Shown here: positions 36,101 through 47,850 of the stretch, piece after piece
Numbering within the stretch: position 1 is the first letter of the stretch
Layout of the letters: each line of letters begins with the position of its first letter
Assembly: GCA_022393335.1 (NCBI GenBank)
Contig: JAJEKB010001368.1
Span: 369,552 to 433,551 of the forward strand
DNA length: 64,000 nucleotides
Reading direction: 5' to 3'
From: Macrotrachela quadricornifera
Taxonomy: Eukaryota; Rotifera; Eurotatoria; Philodinida; Philodinidae
Position numbers and translations under genes: made by a program
The notes under the pieces: generated by a model
Told to the model about the DNA's origin: nothing
Seen by the model: only the letters and a program-made list of their open reading frames with translations
The model's database searches: none

Positions 36101-38521
36101 GTTAGTGACTTGTCCAAAGTCATTCTATGTCTGGCAACATCGAGGTTCAAACAATTTAACCATTCACGATGGAAGGTTTTGGAACTGATTAATCAGGTTT
36201 TAAATTTTAGTTATGTCAATTTGTAGAGCTTGTTGAGTTATTAACTGATATAATAAATGTTCTGATCAAAAGTGTATTTAAGAATGAATTTCTCATAATG
36301 GAAGTTTACGTTTTGCCCATGCATACCATATTAAGTCGAAGATGAAAGGGAGTGGGATGGTTGTCCTTCGATTTGATATACATAGACTAATACAAATTTT
36401 CATTATGAGAAATCTACTTTTAAATGCGCTGTTGCTCTAAATGATTATCATATCAGTTAATGATTCAATAATCTTTATAAATTGGCATAACTAAAATTTA
36501 AAACCTGATTGATCAGTTCTAAGCCTTTCATTGTTAATATAAAATTTGAGCTATACTCTGCTATGATTAAAGAATTTTGTTTGTATTATTATTACCTGGT
36601 GGTCCGTACATAATGAAACCTCGATGTGGTTTGACCAATCTTCGATCAATGATCATATGATCGGCAGAAAGATTTTTTTGAATAATTTTTAATAAATCTT
36701 CATTATGTATACGATCTTTTTCAATAGTTTGTAATTCTTCTTCATAAGTTGTGCGTATCTCTTTCTTTGAATTGATTTCATCATCCCATTGTTGATCGTT
36801 TGCTTCCCAGGTGTCATTCAACTCCATTTGTTTGTTGATTGATTCATTTTCTTCTTTATTTAATTCATCTTGATATTCTAAAAACTCAGTAGCACGTTTT
36901 ATTATTATTTGTTCAATGTCATTTGATAATTTATTTATTTGTTCATCTTTTTCGGTAAAACTTTTTTTTAATTTTTCAATTTCTGTTTTCAATCTTTTTT
37001 CTTCTGCTACTTGTTCTTGATACAATGTTGATAAAGTATTTTTATTAATAATTAATTCTTTTTCAGTAACAGTTAATGGTTGAAAAAATAATTTCATTTC
37101 ATCAAATAGTCCATCATCTTCATAACCTTCTTCACGCATTTCTTGAAATGCAGTATCAACACAATAAGCTTCTAATCTTGGAATTATTTCAATACCGTCT
37201 TTATCTTCTAATTGTCGATTAAAATATAATTTGATCATATGTAAATTTGCACGTATTTCTGCTTTTGAATATGACTTATTTTCAACTAGAAATAAGGAAA
37301 TTTTTGTTTTATTAACATATTCAATAGAATTTTAATTTACTTGTTTTATCTTCTGGAAGTTTTTTTGTTTTACGTTCTTCAACCATTTGTTTTTCTTGAT
37401 CAACATAAAATTTAATTATTTTTAATGCATTCATTGGTAATCGACCAATTCTATCCCATTCTTTTTGATTTAAATTTGTTAAATGAGCATATGTAGCTAC
37501 ATTTTCTTCCGTAGCCAATGCTTTATACCATATATTAAACATTCCATTTGCTTCAATTCTACAAATATCACGAATAAAATTTTCTAACGATTTTGTACTT
37601 GGACGTTCTGAATGTTTTCCTGATGGATCATCATCAGCACTAGTCAATTGAGTAACAATAATATAATCAATATGTGCATCTGGATTTAATGTCCATGGAC
37701 TTGGAAAATTTGTTTTAGTATTTGAATCTATAGCTAACCAAAAATCAAGTAAACCATGAAAATGATCAAATGTCCAAGATTCGAATTCATCTGTAAGACT
37801 AATTGGTTCTACAAGACGATATTTTGTTTGTGAATTTATAAATGTTACTGTTCCACGATCAAACATTTGTTGTCGAATAAATAAATCAAACAATGAACCT
37901 TGAGATAATGGATGAATTGTCCCATCACAAATTGGTTGAATAATATTTGACTCAGATGGTGTACTATATTTAATGTTTTAGTTCAATTAATAGATTAAAT
38001 GAATTGATTATCACTTACTTTGATTTTTGATTGACTTGTCGAAATAGAAAATCACGTAGAAAATCATCAACTTCAACTTTAGTGGATTTTTGATGAATAA
38101 TACAGATAATTTTATCTAATGGAGTGACTTTTTGTTCTATAACTTGCTTAGGAGGTTCGGTAAGGTTTGGAGATATTTGTGGATCAATGATTGGATCAGG
38201 TTGTACTTCATCTGTTGGTATTAATTTCATTATTTCCCTATCTGTTCGAAGTCTATTCTTAATTCCTTGTTCAGCATATTCTTCTGTTGATCCCGATACA
38301 CAAATATTTAAATAATCTGTACTAGTTTGATCATGAATCAATCCTAATTCATCAACTAATTTTTCAATGTATTCATCTTTTAAATCATCATCATCAAGAT
38401 CACGATCTTCATAAATTTCATGGAATTTATCTCGAATTGTTTTTAAACATTGTTTATCTAAATTTACTAAACCAGTAGAATCTTTCTTTATCGATAAATA
38501 TGTCCATATTGATGTAGTCAT
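33191..38521 (-). CDS. AAA+ ATPase with coiled coil and CHORD-like C-terminus
   Basis: Five exons (38521-38019, 37963-37341, 37285-36596, 35141-34649, 34586-33191), all with GT..AG introns and consistent phases, give ~1234 aa. Three introns are 55-62 bp; intron 3 is 1454 bp and filled with foldbacks. Walker A GPPGTGKS (about residues 603-610) is created only by splicing exon 3 (..GPP-G) to exon 4 (..TGKS). Walker B is CVSIDEID (about 662-669), sensor 1 is SATNR (about 707-711), and the arginines of FLRR follow. This is the classic NSF/katanin-like AAA core. Upstream are an unknown N-terminus, a SAM-like stretch (HLTNLNQKEWDRI) and a coiled coil (about 440-560). The last ~150 residues hold CAKC, SCTYHDG, YICCHG and GCKKGKHG, resembling the CHORD zinc-binding pattern. 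Likely cytosolic remodelling ATPase; substrate unknown. Confidence 0.85.
35440..36008. mobile_element. Foldback element in ATPase intron 3 (first)
   Basis: The left arm (about 35440-35700, from tttagaaatccggacttaag) and right arm (about 35765-36008, ending cttaagtccggattttta) are imperfect reverse complements over about 240 bp, with a short loop of about 65 bp. There is no coding frame. Several small indels distinguish the arms, so it is moderately old. It lies wholly within the intron that splits Walker A. Confidence 0.75.
36165..36535. mobile_element. Foldback element in ATPase intron 3 (second)
   Basis: The left arm includes gaactgattaatcaggtttt and tctcataatgg; the right arm includes cattatgagaaa and aaaacctgattgatcagttc. 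The arms are each about 170 bp and meet near 36345. It is a different family from the neighbour at 35440-36008. It ends only about 60 bp from exon 3, close to the 5' splice site. Confidence 0.7.
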
Positions 38522-38647
38522 AATTAAAAGAAATCTAAAAAAGAAAAGACCTCTTATATTTCATTATATGAAACAATCTCGACTAACTAAAAGAACAAAA
38601 ACGAAAAGGTCTATTTATTTATTTAAAATAAATATAAAAAAAACTTT

Positions 38648-41600
38648 TTAATGACGATTTTCTTGATATTGTGGTTGAGCTTTTGGTAGGAAACTTTTGT
38701 TTTCTTCGATGTTTTCTTCTGTTTGACTTTCTTCTTCGACATCAAATTGATTATTTAGTCCTTGTCTGTCTTTATATTCCGACATTTCAGTTCGTTTTAA
38801 TGCTACAGAATGAGCAATATGTTGAACTTTTGATTCTCGTATACCGATAAATCGTTGATTTTCAGTTAATTTATTACTAATTGAACTTTTATCATTACGA
38901 GCTGTTGTTAAATCATTAATCGCTTGACTATGTCGATTATTACTCTCATTATGACGTTTTTCAATATCATTGAAATTTTTTTCTAATTTTTCTAATTCTC
39001 TTTTTGTAGCTCTTACATCACGTTCAGCATCTTTAAATTGTTGTTCAGCATTTTGTTTTAATTTTTCTTCTTTATCAATTTTTTTTGAAACATCTTTTAT
39101 TCTTCCATCTAATTCTTTAATTTGACTTTTATTTTTTGTTAAATCAGCATCTAAATTTGTTTTATTTTGTTCATAATAAATAATTTCAGATTTTTTTGAT
39201 GATATTTCATATTGATGTTGATCTAAATTATATTTTAATTGTTGATGATCACGTTGTTTTTCTTTTAAATCATGTTGTTTAATATTTAAATCACGATCAT
39301 ATCGTCGTCGATCATTTTCATTTCGTTCAATTTCATTTTGATATTTTTCTATTTTACTTTTTGTTGTTTGTAATTCATGTTCTTTTTTAGATTTTTCTTT
39401 ATTAATTTTATCTTGATTATTTTTTTGTTCACGTAAATCAGATTTTAATTCGCCAATAGATTTACTAATCATTGCTAAATTTTCTTGATTATTTTTTATT
39501 TTACCATTAATAATATTTTCTTCGCTTAATTTTTTTGTAAGTTCTTGTTCGTTTCTATTAAGTTCATTTTGTTTATCTTGAATTTGTTTTTTGATTGTTT
39601 CTCGTTCGTTTTTATCTTTTTCAATATCATCAGATTGGTTTTTATGTTCAGTTATTTTTTTATTATGTTCTTCTTTTAATTTTGTTAATTGATTAGATGC
39701 TGTTGTTTGCTTATTAGCATTAGTTGTTTGTTTATTTTGTAAGTCTTTTAATGTAGTTTTAATAGTATTAATTTTTTTTTGTTGATTTATTATTTCACTT
39801 TTTTTCTTATTAATTTCTTTAGTTTTTGTTTCTTTTTCATTTTGAATTTTTTTTACTTGATCAGATAATTGTTTATGTTGTGTTTCAGTATTTGTTATTA
39901 ATTTTTCTTGATCATTTACTTTTTTTGTTACTTTTTCTACTTCCTCTTTTTGAGTTTTTAATTCATCTTGTTTTGTTTTAAGTGTTCCTTTTTCTTCGTT
40001 TAATTTATCTTCGGCTTTCTTCTTATTATCTTGTGCTGTTTTATAATCTAGACGTTTTTGATCTCGAAATTTTTCACTATCTCTTAACTTTTTTTGAGCA
40101 TTGCTTAAATTTGTTTTACATGTTGCAACGGCTTTTTGTTTGGCTGATAATTCAGCTCTTGATGCTTTGGGATTCGCCGTCAGATATGCTTCATATGCTG
40201 CTAATTCCATTTCAGCTTTTCTTAATAAACTTTGTTGATATTCTATAGCTAATTTATTTTCTTTAACGGCCGCTTCAGCTCCTTGAAGATCTTTATTCGC
40301 ATTAACTTCTTTTTTAGTACAACTTTGAAGTTTTCTTTGCGCAGCAGTAACTTGTTCTTCTTGTTTTTTTAATGCTGCAGCTGCTTTCTTTTCTTTATCT
40401 TTAGTAGTTTTAAGTTCCGATTGGTATTTTTTTAGTGTTTGTTTATGATCTTTTAATTGTTTTAAACAATCATTTCTATCTTTCTTCGCTTTTTCTAAAT
40501 TAGTATTAATTGTTTTTAATTCACCTTCTAATTTTTTTTGTTGATCATCTAAAGTTTTCTTTATTGTTTCCATTCTTTTTAATTCGTTATCTTGAGTTTT
40601 TATTTGTTCAGCAAGTTTTCTACCGTCTTCTTTTAATTGATTTAATTCTTTTTCTTTCATAGTAACGTTGTTTCTAAAAACAAAGAATAAAGTATTAAAA
40701 TTAAATCTAGATCTATCCATTATTTATACTTCGTCACGATATTTATTATCTATAAAACAACAAGAATATTTCTGCTTTGAGTAACCCAAGGGAAGGAATT
40801 CTATCTGCCAGAATCTCGTCGAAAGGTGCAACGCTATAATTGGAATTGGACGAACTCATGGCATGATCTGATACAAACTATTTATATCCAGTAGAATTCG
40901 ATTCGTATGATTACATCTGGGTAGCTCTGCCTATCGTATAATTACTCATCGATTTCCATCCATAAGATGAAAAGATATAAAACTATGTTTTCAATAGATT
41001 TGCAACGCATCGTAATAATGATTTATCTCAATTTTAAATACACACTTTCCTGCTATTTTTCATCGTCTACCTAGGCAAATCAGTCCGACTCGGATTCAAT
41101 AAGATCTCATAGGATTCCGATCGGTTTCTGCAGGATTAGATGGGATTTATGATTGGATTGTGACTCATAAATATTAAATACCCCAGTTAGCATGGTTCCC
41201 GAAATAGCATATGATGGAATGTCCAAAAACGAAGAGGATATTGTGCGTACTATTTCTAATATATTTTTAAAACTTTTCTTAATCAGACTGTCACTGCAAG
41301 GTACTTTTGAACTAATGAAATTTTAGAAGTTTACTATACAGCTCTTCGAAGGGTATTTTGCTTGAATTTTTTTTGCAAATATTAGGTAAAAATGGTCAGT
41401 CTAAATTAAACCTGTTGATTCAGAGTGCTTCTAAGCAAGGTCGTGATGATCTGTAATAAAAAATGCCACGAGATTGAGATCCTCTATTCGACATTTAAAC
41501 ATCACTTTATACCGTGTCATAAAAAATATTTTTCTGAGGTAATAGAGATTAACTACTTAACTGGTTTAAGGTGAAACTTTCTATGAAATCCTTGCATAGA

Positions 41601-42705
41601 TATAAAATGATATTTAGTCGACAATTGTCTTCCTTCTCTAATATGTATGAATGTAATGAAATTCTTTCTGATTTTATCTTTGAAATAGATTTAAATCTAA
41701 TTAAAATGAGACATACTTAGCTTGTTGAACAGCTTGTTGAAGTTTTCGTAACTCAGCTTCTTTTTTCGTTAATTTATTGGATATATCTTTTACTTTATCT
41801 TGAAGTGGTTTAATTGTTTTCTGAACTTCTTTAACTGTTTGTTCTAATCGTTGTCGATCTGCCTGAATTTGAGTTCGTTTTGCTTCAGCTTGTGTTAATT
41901 CTCGTTGAAGATCATTTTTTAATTGTTCAAATCTTTCTTTATCGCTTTCTTTCATTTCAATAATTCGTTGAATTCGTTCCATTAAATCTTCAATTCGATT
42001 AATTTCATCATCTAATCGATCACATTCTCGTTCAAGATTTATTACTTGTTGTTGTGTTTTTTCAATTTCATTTTCTAATCTTTCAATTTCTTGTTCAGTT
42101 CGTCGAATATCTTCAAGAATATGTTCTAATTCATATTCCATACGTCTAATTTCAGCTTCAATTAATCGAATACGTTCTTCAAGATTTTTCATTTCTTGTT
42201 CTAATTGTTTAATTTGTGCTTGAAGCTCATTAATCTTTCGTTCAATTTCTTCTCGATCATGTTGTAATAATTCTCGTTTTTCTTCAAGTATAGTTTTTTG
42301 TTCGATAATTTCATCTAATAAATCTTTTAATTGTTCTAATTCATCACTAATTTTTTCAAGTTCAGCTTCACGTTGTTCAAATATTTCTTGTTGTCGTTCA
42401 AGTTCCATTTCTATATCATCTTTTTGTTTTTGTAAATCTTTTAATTCTCGATCTAATTTATCTAGTTCTTCTTTTTCACGTCGAACTAATTCTTCTAATT
42501 CTTTTATACGTTTTTCATGTTTTTCTTCTTCAGCTAGTAATTCTTTTCGTTCATTTTCATATTTTTTAATTTCATTCTTTAAACTCTCTTTTTCCTGTTC
42601 TTTAATTCGAATATCATTATTAAATTCCTCAAGTATACGTTGTTGTGTTACTTGATCATGCATTATTCCATAATCATATTGATCTGAATCCATAGATTGG
42701 GCCAT
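38648..42705 (-). CDS. Long coiled-coil protein (paralogue B)
   Basis: Two exons, 42705-41717 and 40673-38648, join across a 1043-bp phase-2 intron (40674-41716; donor gtatgt, acceptor tttttag) to give ~1004 aa. The intron sits at the same place and phase as the 75-bp intron of paralogue A, and the joined segments correspond (RILEEFN near the N-terminus, KEKELNQLKED after the junction), which supports one gene. If unspliced, the 3' exon could also start from an ATG at 40720, giving a separate 690-aa product. The protein is almost entirely charged coiled coil. The hydrophobic stretch of paralogue A is replaced here by a more polar Ala/Lys-rich segment. The stop lies ~126 bp before the ATPase ATG on the same strand, and an AATAAA follows the stop. 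Confidence 0.78.
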
Positions 42706-43399
42706 CTCTTTAATGTATTGTTAAGTTTTACGTTTCTAGAATAAAATATAATTAGGAATAAATAAAATGAAAATGGTTTTATGTATTATTTTCTCTGTCT
42801 CAGTGATTATTCTTTTTCCCTCCGCTATATCAACATCACAAGAATGAAAAAAAAAGAAAATACCAAGTAGTGATTCATCAACAGGAAAGTAAAAATAAAA
42901 TTAAGTGTGGTTTTTTTCCCTAGCAAACAAAAGAAGAATAATATACATTCGATAAAATACTATTTCAACCAACTTTCGTAAGAATTTTGCGTGAGAATTT
43001 TTCGTTTTTAATCTCAAGTATACCTATTTTCGAAATGTAAGTTAATGTTTTAGTTTTGACTAACTGATGAATTTAAGCGATTGTTTTGTTATCGCACGTT
43101 TGTTGCGTTTTTTATTTGTAGTCGATAAGATTAGAATGAAAGACCTAAAAAACAGAAAGAAAAAACCAAGAGAGAAACACGTCATAAACGAATACACTAT
43201 CAATCCCATAAAATGATCACCCTACATGTACGAGAAAAAGAAAGAAATCGATGAAATGATCGAAAAAAAAGAACAGAACTAATATTAATTGACTACTTTT
43301 CGTGGAAAATATCGTTGTTATCATTGGAATAAGCCAATCAAACTCAATATGAATATATGATATTCAGAACTTTTGAAGGTCTCACAAAATTTGATAAAG
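42706..43399. other. 5' flank of coiled-coil B
   Basis: No gene seen. The box aaaataccaagt is at 42857 and gaaagaaatcgatgaaatgat near 43239; related sequences occur in the same order upstream of GTPase 1 (17801 and about 17908). Whatever once lay divergent from coiled-coil B has been replaced by transposon sequence from 43400 on. Confidence 0.4.
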
Positions 43400-46153
43400 T
43401 TAACTCTCGGACGCTGGACGCATTTTATGACACGGAAGATGGATCTGGGTCCAACTGGACCCACATGCAAATAAATAGAAAAAACTTGATTTTTCTTCTG
43501 TTTTATACTAGACGTTGTTAGACTAAGGATTTTATTTTCATTCCTTACTAGCATGACTAACTTCTTATGACTTCTGACTTACAAAAACGCTTACAACTTG
43601 AAAATTTTCTTCAAGGGCTTATTTCGATAAACTTCTTTGGTCAAATATTATTGAAGAAAATATATATATAAATGGAAAACTGACCAGCGAATATCTATAA
43701 ATAGATACTCAGACTAAAGAGAGAGTTTGGTTTTTTTCTATTTTATATGTTAAAAATGCATAAAATAACAAATAATGTGATGCGTTAAACTATTTCAGTT
43801 CTTCTTCAAAATTTCGTTTTGTTTCTTCATATCAACTTGATATTGTGGAGTTAATCTTTTTCACACGTTTGACAGAAAATTGTAGTGTTGGTAATTGAGT
43901 GAGATTTGCAGACATAATTATTGCAACTATCACAAATTTGTCGAACCTTGTGTCCTGGATGGCTTGGACAAAGATAGCATCTTTTTTTCTTTTTTTCCGA
44001 ATCATTAATATCTTTTTCATTTGATAAAATTTCTAATGTGGTACAATCATATCCAAGAGAATTCAATGCAAGTTTTTCTTTCGGTTTGAGATCACGCTGT
44101 TGACTACGACATTCATTATGACAATTCGTTAAGGATCTACTAAGTTGTTCTAAAAAGATTCTCCTAATATGATTTTTTCCTTTATTCCAATCTGGATTGT
44201 GACATAACCATATTGTCATTGCATTGATCGCAGCTAAGTCGATCATATTATAGAACACCACCATAGGCCATCTTCGAGTTGTCCTACGAACGGTATAGTC
44301 GTTAACACATTGGTCGACAATATCGACTCCAAATTTCGTCTGATTGTAATCATGTATCATTACCGGAATCTTCTTTTCATCATCAAATACTTTGGGAATG
44401 TCGTGTAACGTTGATAATAAGATAATTGGAGGTTTTTTTTCTTTTGCTTTATAAGAAACGAGTGCTGTCGATCCTGAAAAATAAAACCATGATGAATAAA
44501 GGTTTTTTCGGATAATTTTTAATTCAATAGGAATGAAAACATGTTTGTGATTACAAACACCCAAAGATGTCATTTTTCGTTCGAGTAGAGCTTGGGCTAA
44601 ATGATAACTTGTAAAATATCGATCAAAAGTCACATTACGACCTTGTTTGACATTATTAGGTAATTGATCTATCAAACGTAAAACAACATTCGTTGCAAGA
44701 TCTCGTTGAACAACATTTCCGATTTTTTTCTGTATATAATTCTAATCCTAATACAAATCTACTTTCAACATCACATAAAACCCAAAATTTAAGTCCATAA
44801 CGACTTGGTTTCTTCGGCATATATTGAACAAATGCGCATCTGCCACGAAACGGCACTAACTGCTCGTCGACTGTAATGTATTCACTGGGTATAAAATGTT
44901 TAGGAAGTTGTTTAACGAATAATTCAAATACATATCGGATTGGTGCAAGACGATCAGATTTATCACGTACTTGACGATTATCAAATCGAAGAAAACGAAG
45001 AAGATTTTTAAGACGTTCTAATGACATAGTAGCACGAAAAATTGGGCGACTACGAGAAATATCCCATAATTCGGGAAGTGATTCATGATTTGTATGACCA
45101 ACACCAGCTTGCAACAATAATCCTAATAGTGCCTCTAATTCAATACGGTCGAGTTCTTTCCATTTAGCAATTTTTTTCTGATAAATACCAACATTTAATC
45201 GTTTTTGATTTTGTTGTTCAAAATATTGCTTGGTGTAAATATTTGTTTGTAATACTATCTCATCTAATATGTCGTTATTGATGAAAAATTTAAATGCATC
45301 AATCATTGTCAGAATGTTAGTAACAGAACCAGGCTTTTTTTCAATATGTCAACTGCATGAAAACGACAAGAAGCTGAATTTTTTTCTGTTGACCATATAA
45401 TTCCACCTTTTGTAACAGATTCCGGTTGACTATCGATATTCATATCATGATCACTCATACTAGAATCAGATAGATCAGATGAATCATCCTCTTTTGAAAC
45501 AAATTCATCAGTGGATGTGTCATCGGACTCAGTTTCAGAAATAGAATAATCTGGATCTGAATCTATTCCATCATCCTCAGAAATGTTGCTATCAAATTGA
45601 GTAGTATCATCTGGAAGTAGAGCTTCTCGAATTCTTTTCAAGTGTGATTTAGTCGTCATTTTTTATCTGAAAAGATGATAAAGAGATTCAAATTTTTCTG
45701 CTTCCAATAGTTATTCAGTTTTAGGTTTTAGTTTCGTCTCAGAACAGGAAAGGCAGTTACCACTGTCGTGACTAACAATGGCATAAGACGTATTTTGATC
45801 GGAATATGATAAAATCTTTTAAATAACAATAGGAAAAAGTATATGAATCACTATTTGACATAAAGAATTAACCAATATTCAGTGATTAGATTCGAAATAC
45901 AATAGATGACAGATATAATAAGAATTAAAATCATACCTATAACGCGAAAGCTGTTTGGGGGTCCATGAGGACCCACCCTTTATTTTATGTTCTTATAGAG
46001 TTAATCACAAAACTTAATATGTCTCTTATGTATCTTTAGAAGACTAACGATTAGAAAGAAAGTCGTCCTAAAAAGATTAAGTCTTAACGAAAAAAAAAAC
46101 AAAATACAGCATTGTGGGTCCTGTTTGACCCCCAAACAGCGTCGAAGAGTTAA
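43400..46153 (-). mobile_element. piggyBac-like transposon with intact TTAA ends
   Basis: The left end is TTAACTCTCGGACGCTGG at 43400. The right end, read on the minus strand from 46153, is TTAACTCTTCGACGCTG. Both are flanked by TTAA, the piggyBac target site. Palindromes of the form ggtcc...ggaccc lie just inside each end (about 43449-43463 and 46109-46130). A further inverted copy of the right terminal sequence at about 45950-45985 makes a 200-bp right-end hairpin. The element encodes one transposase (see 43851-45659) and sits inside a retroelement protease region. Confidence 0.85.
43851..45659 (-). pseudogene. piggyBac transposase, broken by two frameshifts
   Basis: Three minus-strand frames in order (45659-45309, 45306-44656, 44675-43851) together cover a full-length piggyBac (DDE_Tnp_1_7) transposase. 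First is an acidic Ser/Asp-rich N-terminus. The catalytic core follows with aspartates in FDRYFTS, STLHD and GVDIVDQ. Last is a C-terminal Cys/His zinc module (CYLCPSHPGH, CDSC, CQTC). The breaks both fall in runs of A/T (about 45335-45345 and about 44725), so they could be real single-base losses or sequencing errors in homopolymers. With intact TIRs and all three catalytic positions present, inactivation would be recent. Confidence 0.85.
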
Positions 46154-47850
46154 CAACAAATGCTTTGATAGATGTTGATGTATCACCCATGATAATAGAT
46201 AAATTTAATGTACCATAAACCGAAATAGACGAATATCCATCAGCTAAAATGACACGCTTATGTAATTTATTAACAAACATCTTGCCATATGATGGATCTA
46301 ATGCTTTAATTGATATAGAAGTTCTATTTGCACTTGTATCTATCATTATCTTCATATATTTGTTATTTACAGAAACATTAAGATATAAAAGGGATGTATT
46401 TAATGTCGATGGATTGATGTAAAAATTATCGGAAACAACACCATCGACCGATGCTTCCCCTATTGAAAATGGGAATGGGTACAATCCCGGGCATAATGAC
46501 AAGAAGTACCACAATTGTAACAAACACTTGATCTACGTGTTGATGTTGTATAATTGTAAGATTTATTTTGCCAACTCGCATTATTTCAAGCTGGTGTATT
46601 TTGATTAGAAGTTGTACGAGGTTGTGATATATTTGTATATTGAAAATCTTTTTGATTAAATTTATTATTTCATGTTCGCGTAGAAGTTGCTTGTTCACTT
46701 AGTTGATTTTGATAACCAGTTGAATTTATAATGTTAATATCATTGTCAGCTAATTCATTATTTATTTTAGTTGTTTTTGGATCTTGTAATGCTACAAGTG
46801 TTTCCAATGATTCTTTCACTCCAGCCATTAAATATTTCGATTTCAAAGAATCAGGCATTATGGGATCAACCTTTTTGCATAATTCCATAATTTTATCGTA
46901 ATATTGTGTAATGGTTTGATTAACTGTTTTGTTTAAACCATTTTAATTGTTCAAACGCTAATTCTTGTACTTTTGTTGATCCAAAAGCTTGTGTAATAGC
47001 TGTAATAAATGATGGCCATGTTTTAATTGATGTGGATGTTTGCATCCACCATCTATATGCATCATCTTATAAATGTATAGATATGTATTGTAATTTTTGC
47101 TCATCGTTCCAATTTGCCATTTTAAAACGTTGTTCTATTTTATCTAACCAATCATGAACATCATGTTTCGAACTAGAAAAGTATGTTGGTTTTTTAGTAA
47201 TTTCATCTGCCACTGTTCGTTGTAAATGTGATGTAGATGACTGATCAGGCACTGTAGCCACTAATGAGCTCGTACCCACTGTAGAAATTGTTGGTGATGA
47301 TATCATTGATTTGAGATGTTGAAGAAATAATTTGCTGAATGTTTCAAAGTTGAAAATTATATCGTTGTTGTCGGCATACCACAAATAAGCATCGCCCTCT
47401 GATAATAAAGGTATAGCTTCGAATTGATCATCACGTCGCAAACCATACGCTTTAAACTGATTCATAGTTTGCAACAACCAACTTTTTGCATCGATAAGCT
47501 TTTCCAGCACGACTATATCACTATTGTTTAATGTTGACGCAAATTATCTTTAATTTCATCTTTATTTTGTTCATACCATGCTTTTTGTTCTTCATTTAAA
47601 AATTGAATTGTATAGGCTATACGCTGTTATGGTGAATAATTCCAATCAGCATAAACTTGATTCAAAATAGATAATCATTTATCTACGCCAATTCGTTCTT
47701 CTTCTACCATAATTCGAACATGTCGACCTACTGATTCCTTTGGTGTACTTATTTGTCGTGCTTGTTTTGTAAGATCTGATTTTATCGATTTTTCGTTTGT
47801 TTTTGTATCTTCATGTGGATTTGATGGTGAGTCATCAGTAATCATAATTG
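46154..47850 (-). pseudogene. Decayed LTR-retroelement gag-protease fragment
   Basis: Read on the minus strand from an ATG near 47845. A gag-like region with in-frame stops is followed by a second capsid-type segment (DVHDWLDKIEQRF, then DDAYRWW after a stop near 47070). Next are a CCHC zinc knuckle (CYNCGTSCHYARDC, about 46500-46545) and a retropepsin-like segment with MIDTSA in place of the usual D-T/S-G-A. It is cut at a TTAA (46150-46153) by the piggyBac. There are at least four stops or frameshifts. No reverse transcriptase or integrase is visible on either side of the insertion, and no LTRs were identified. It is a relic of an endogenous retrotransposon. Confidence 0.75.
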
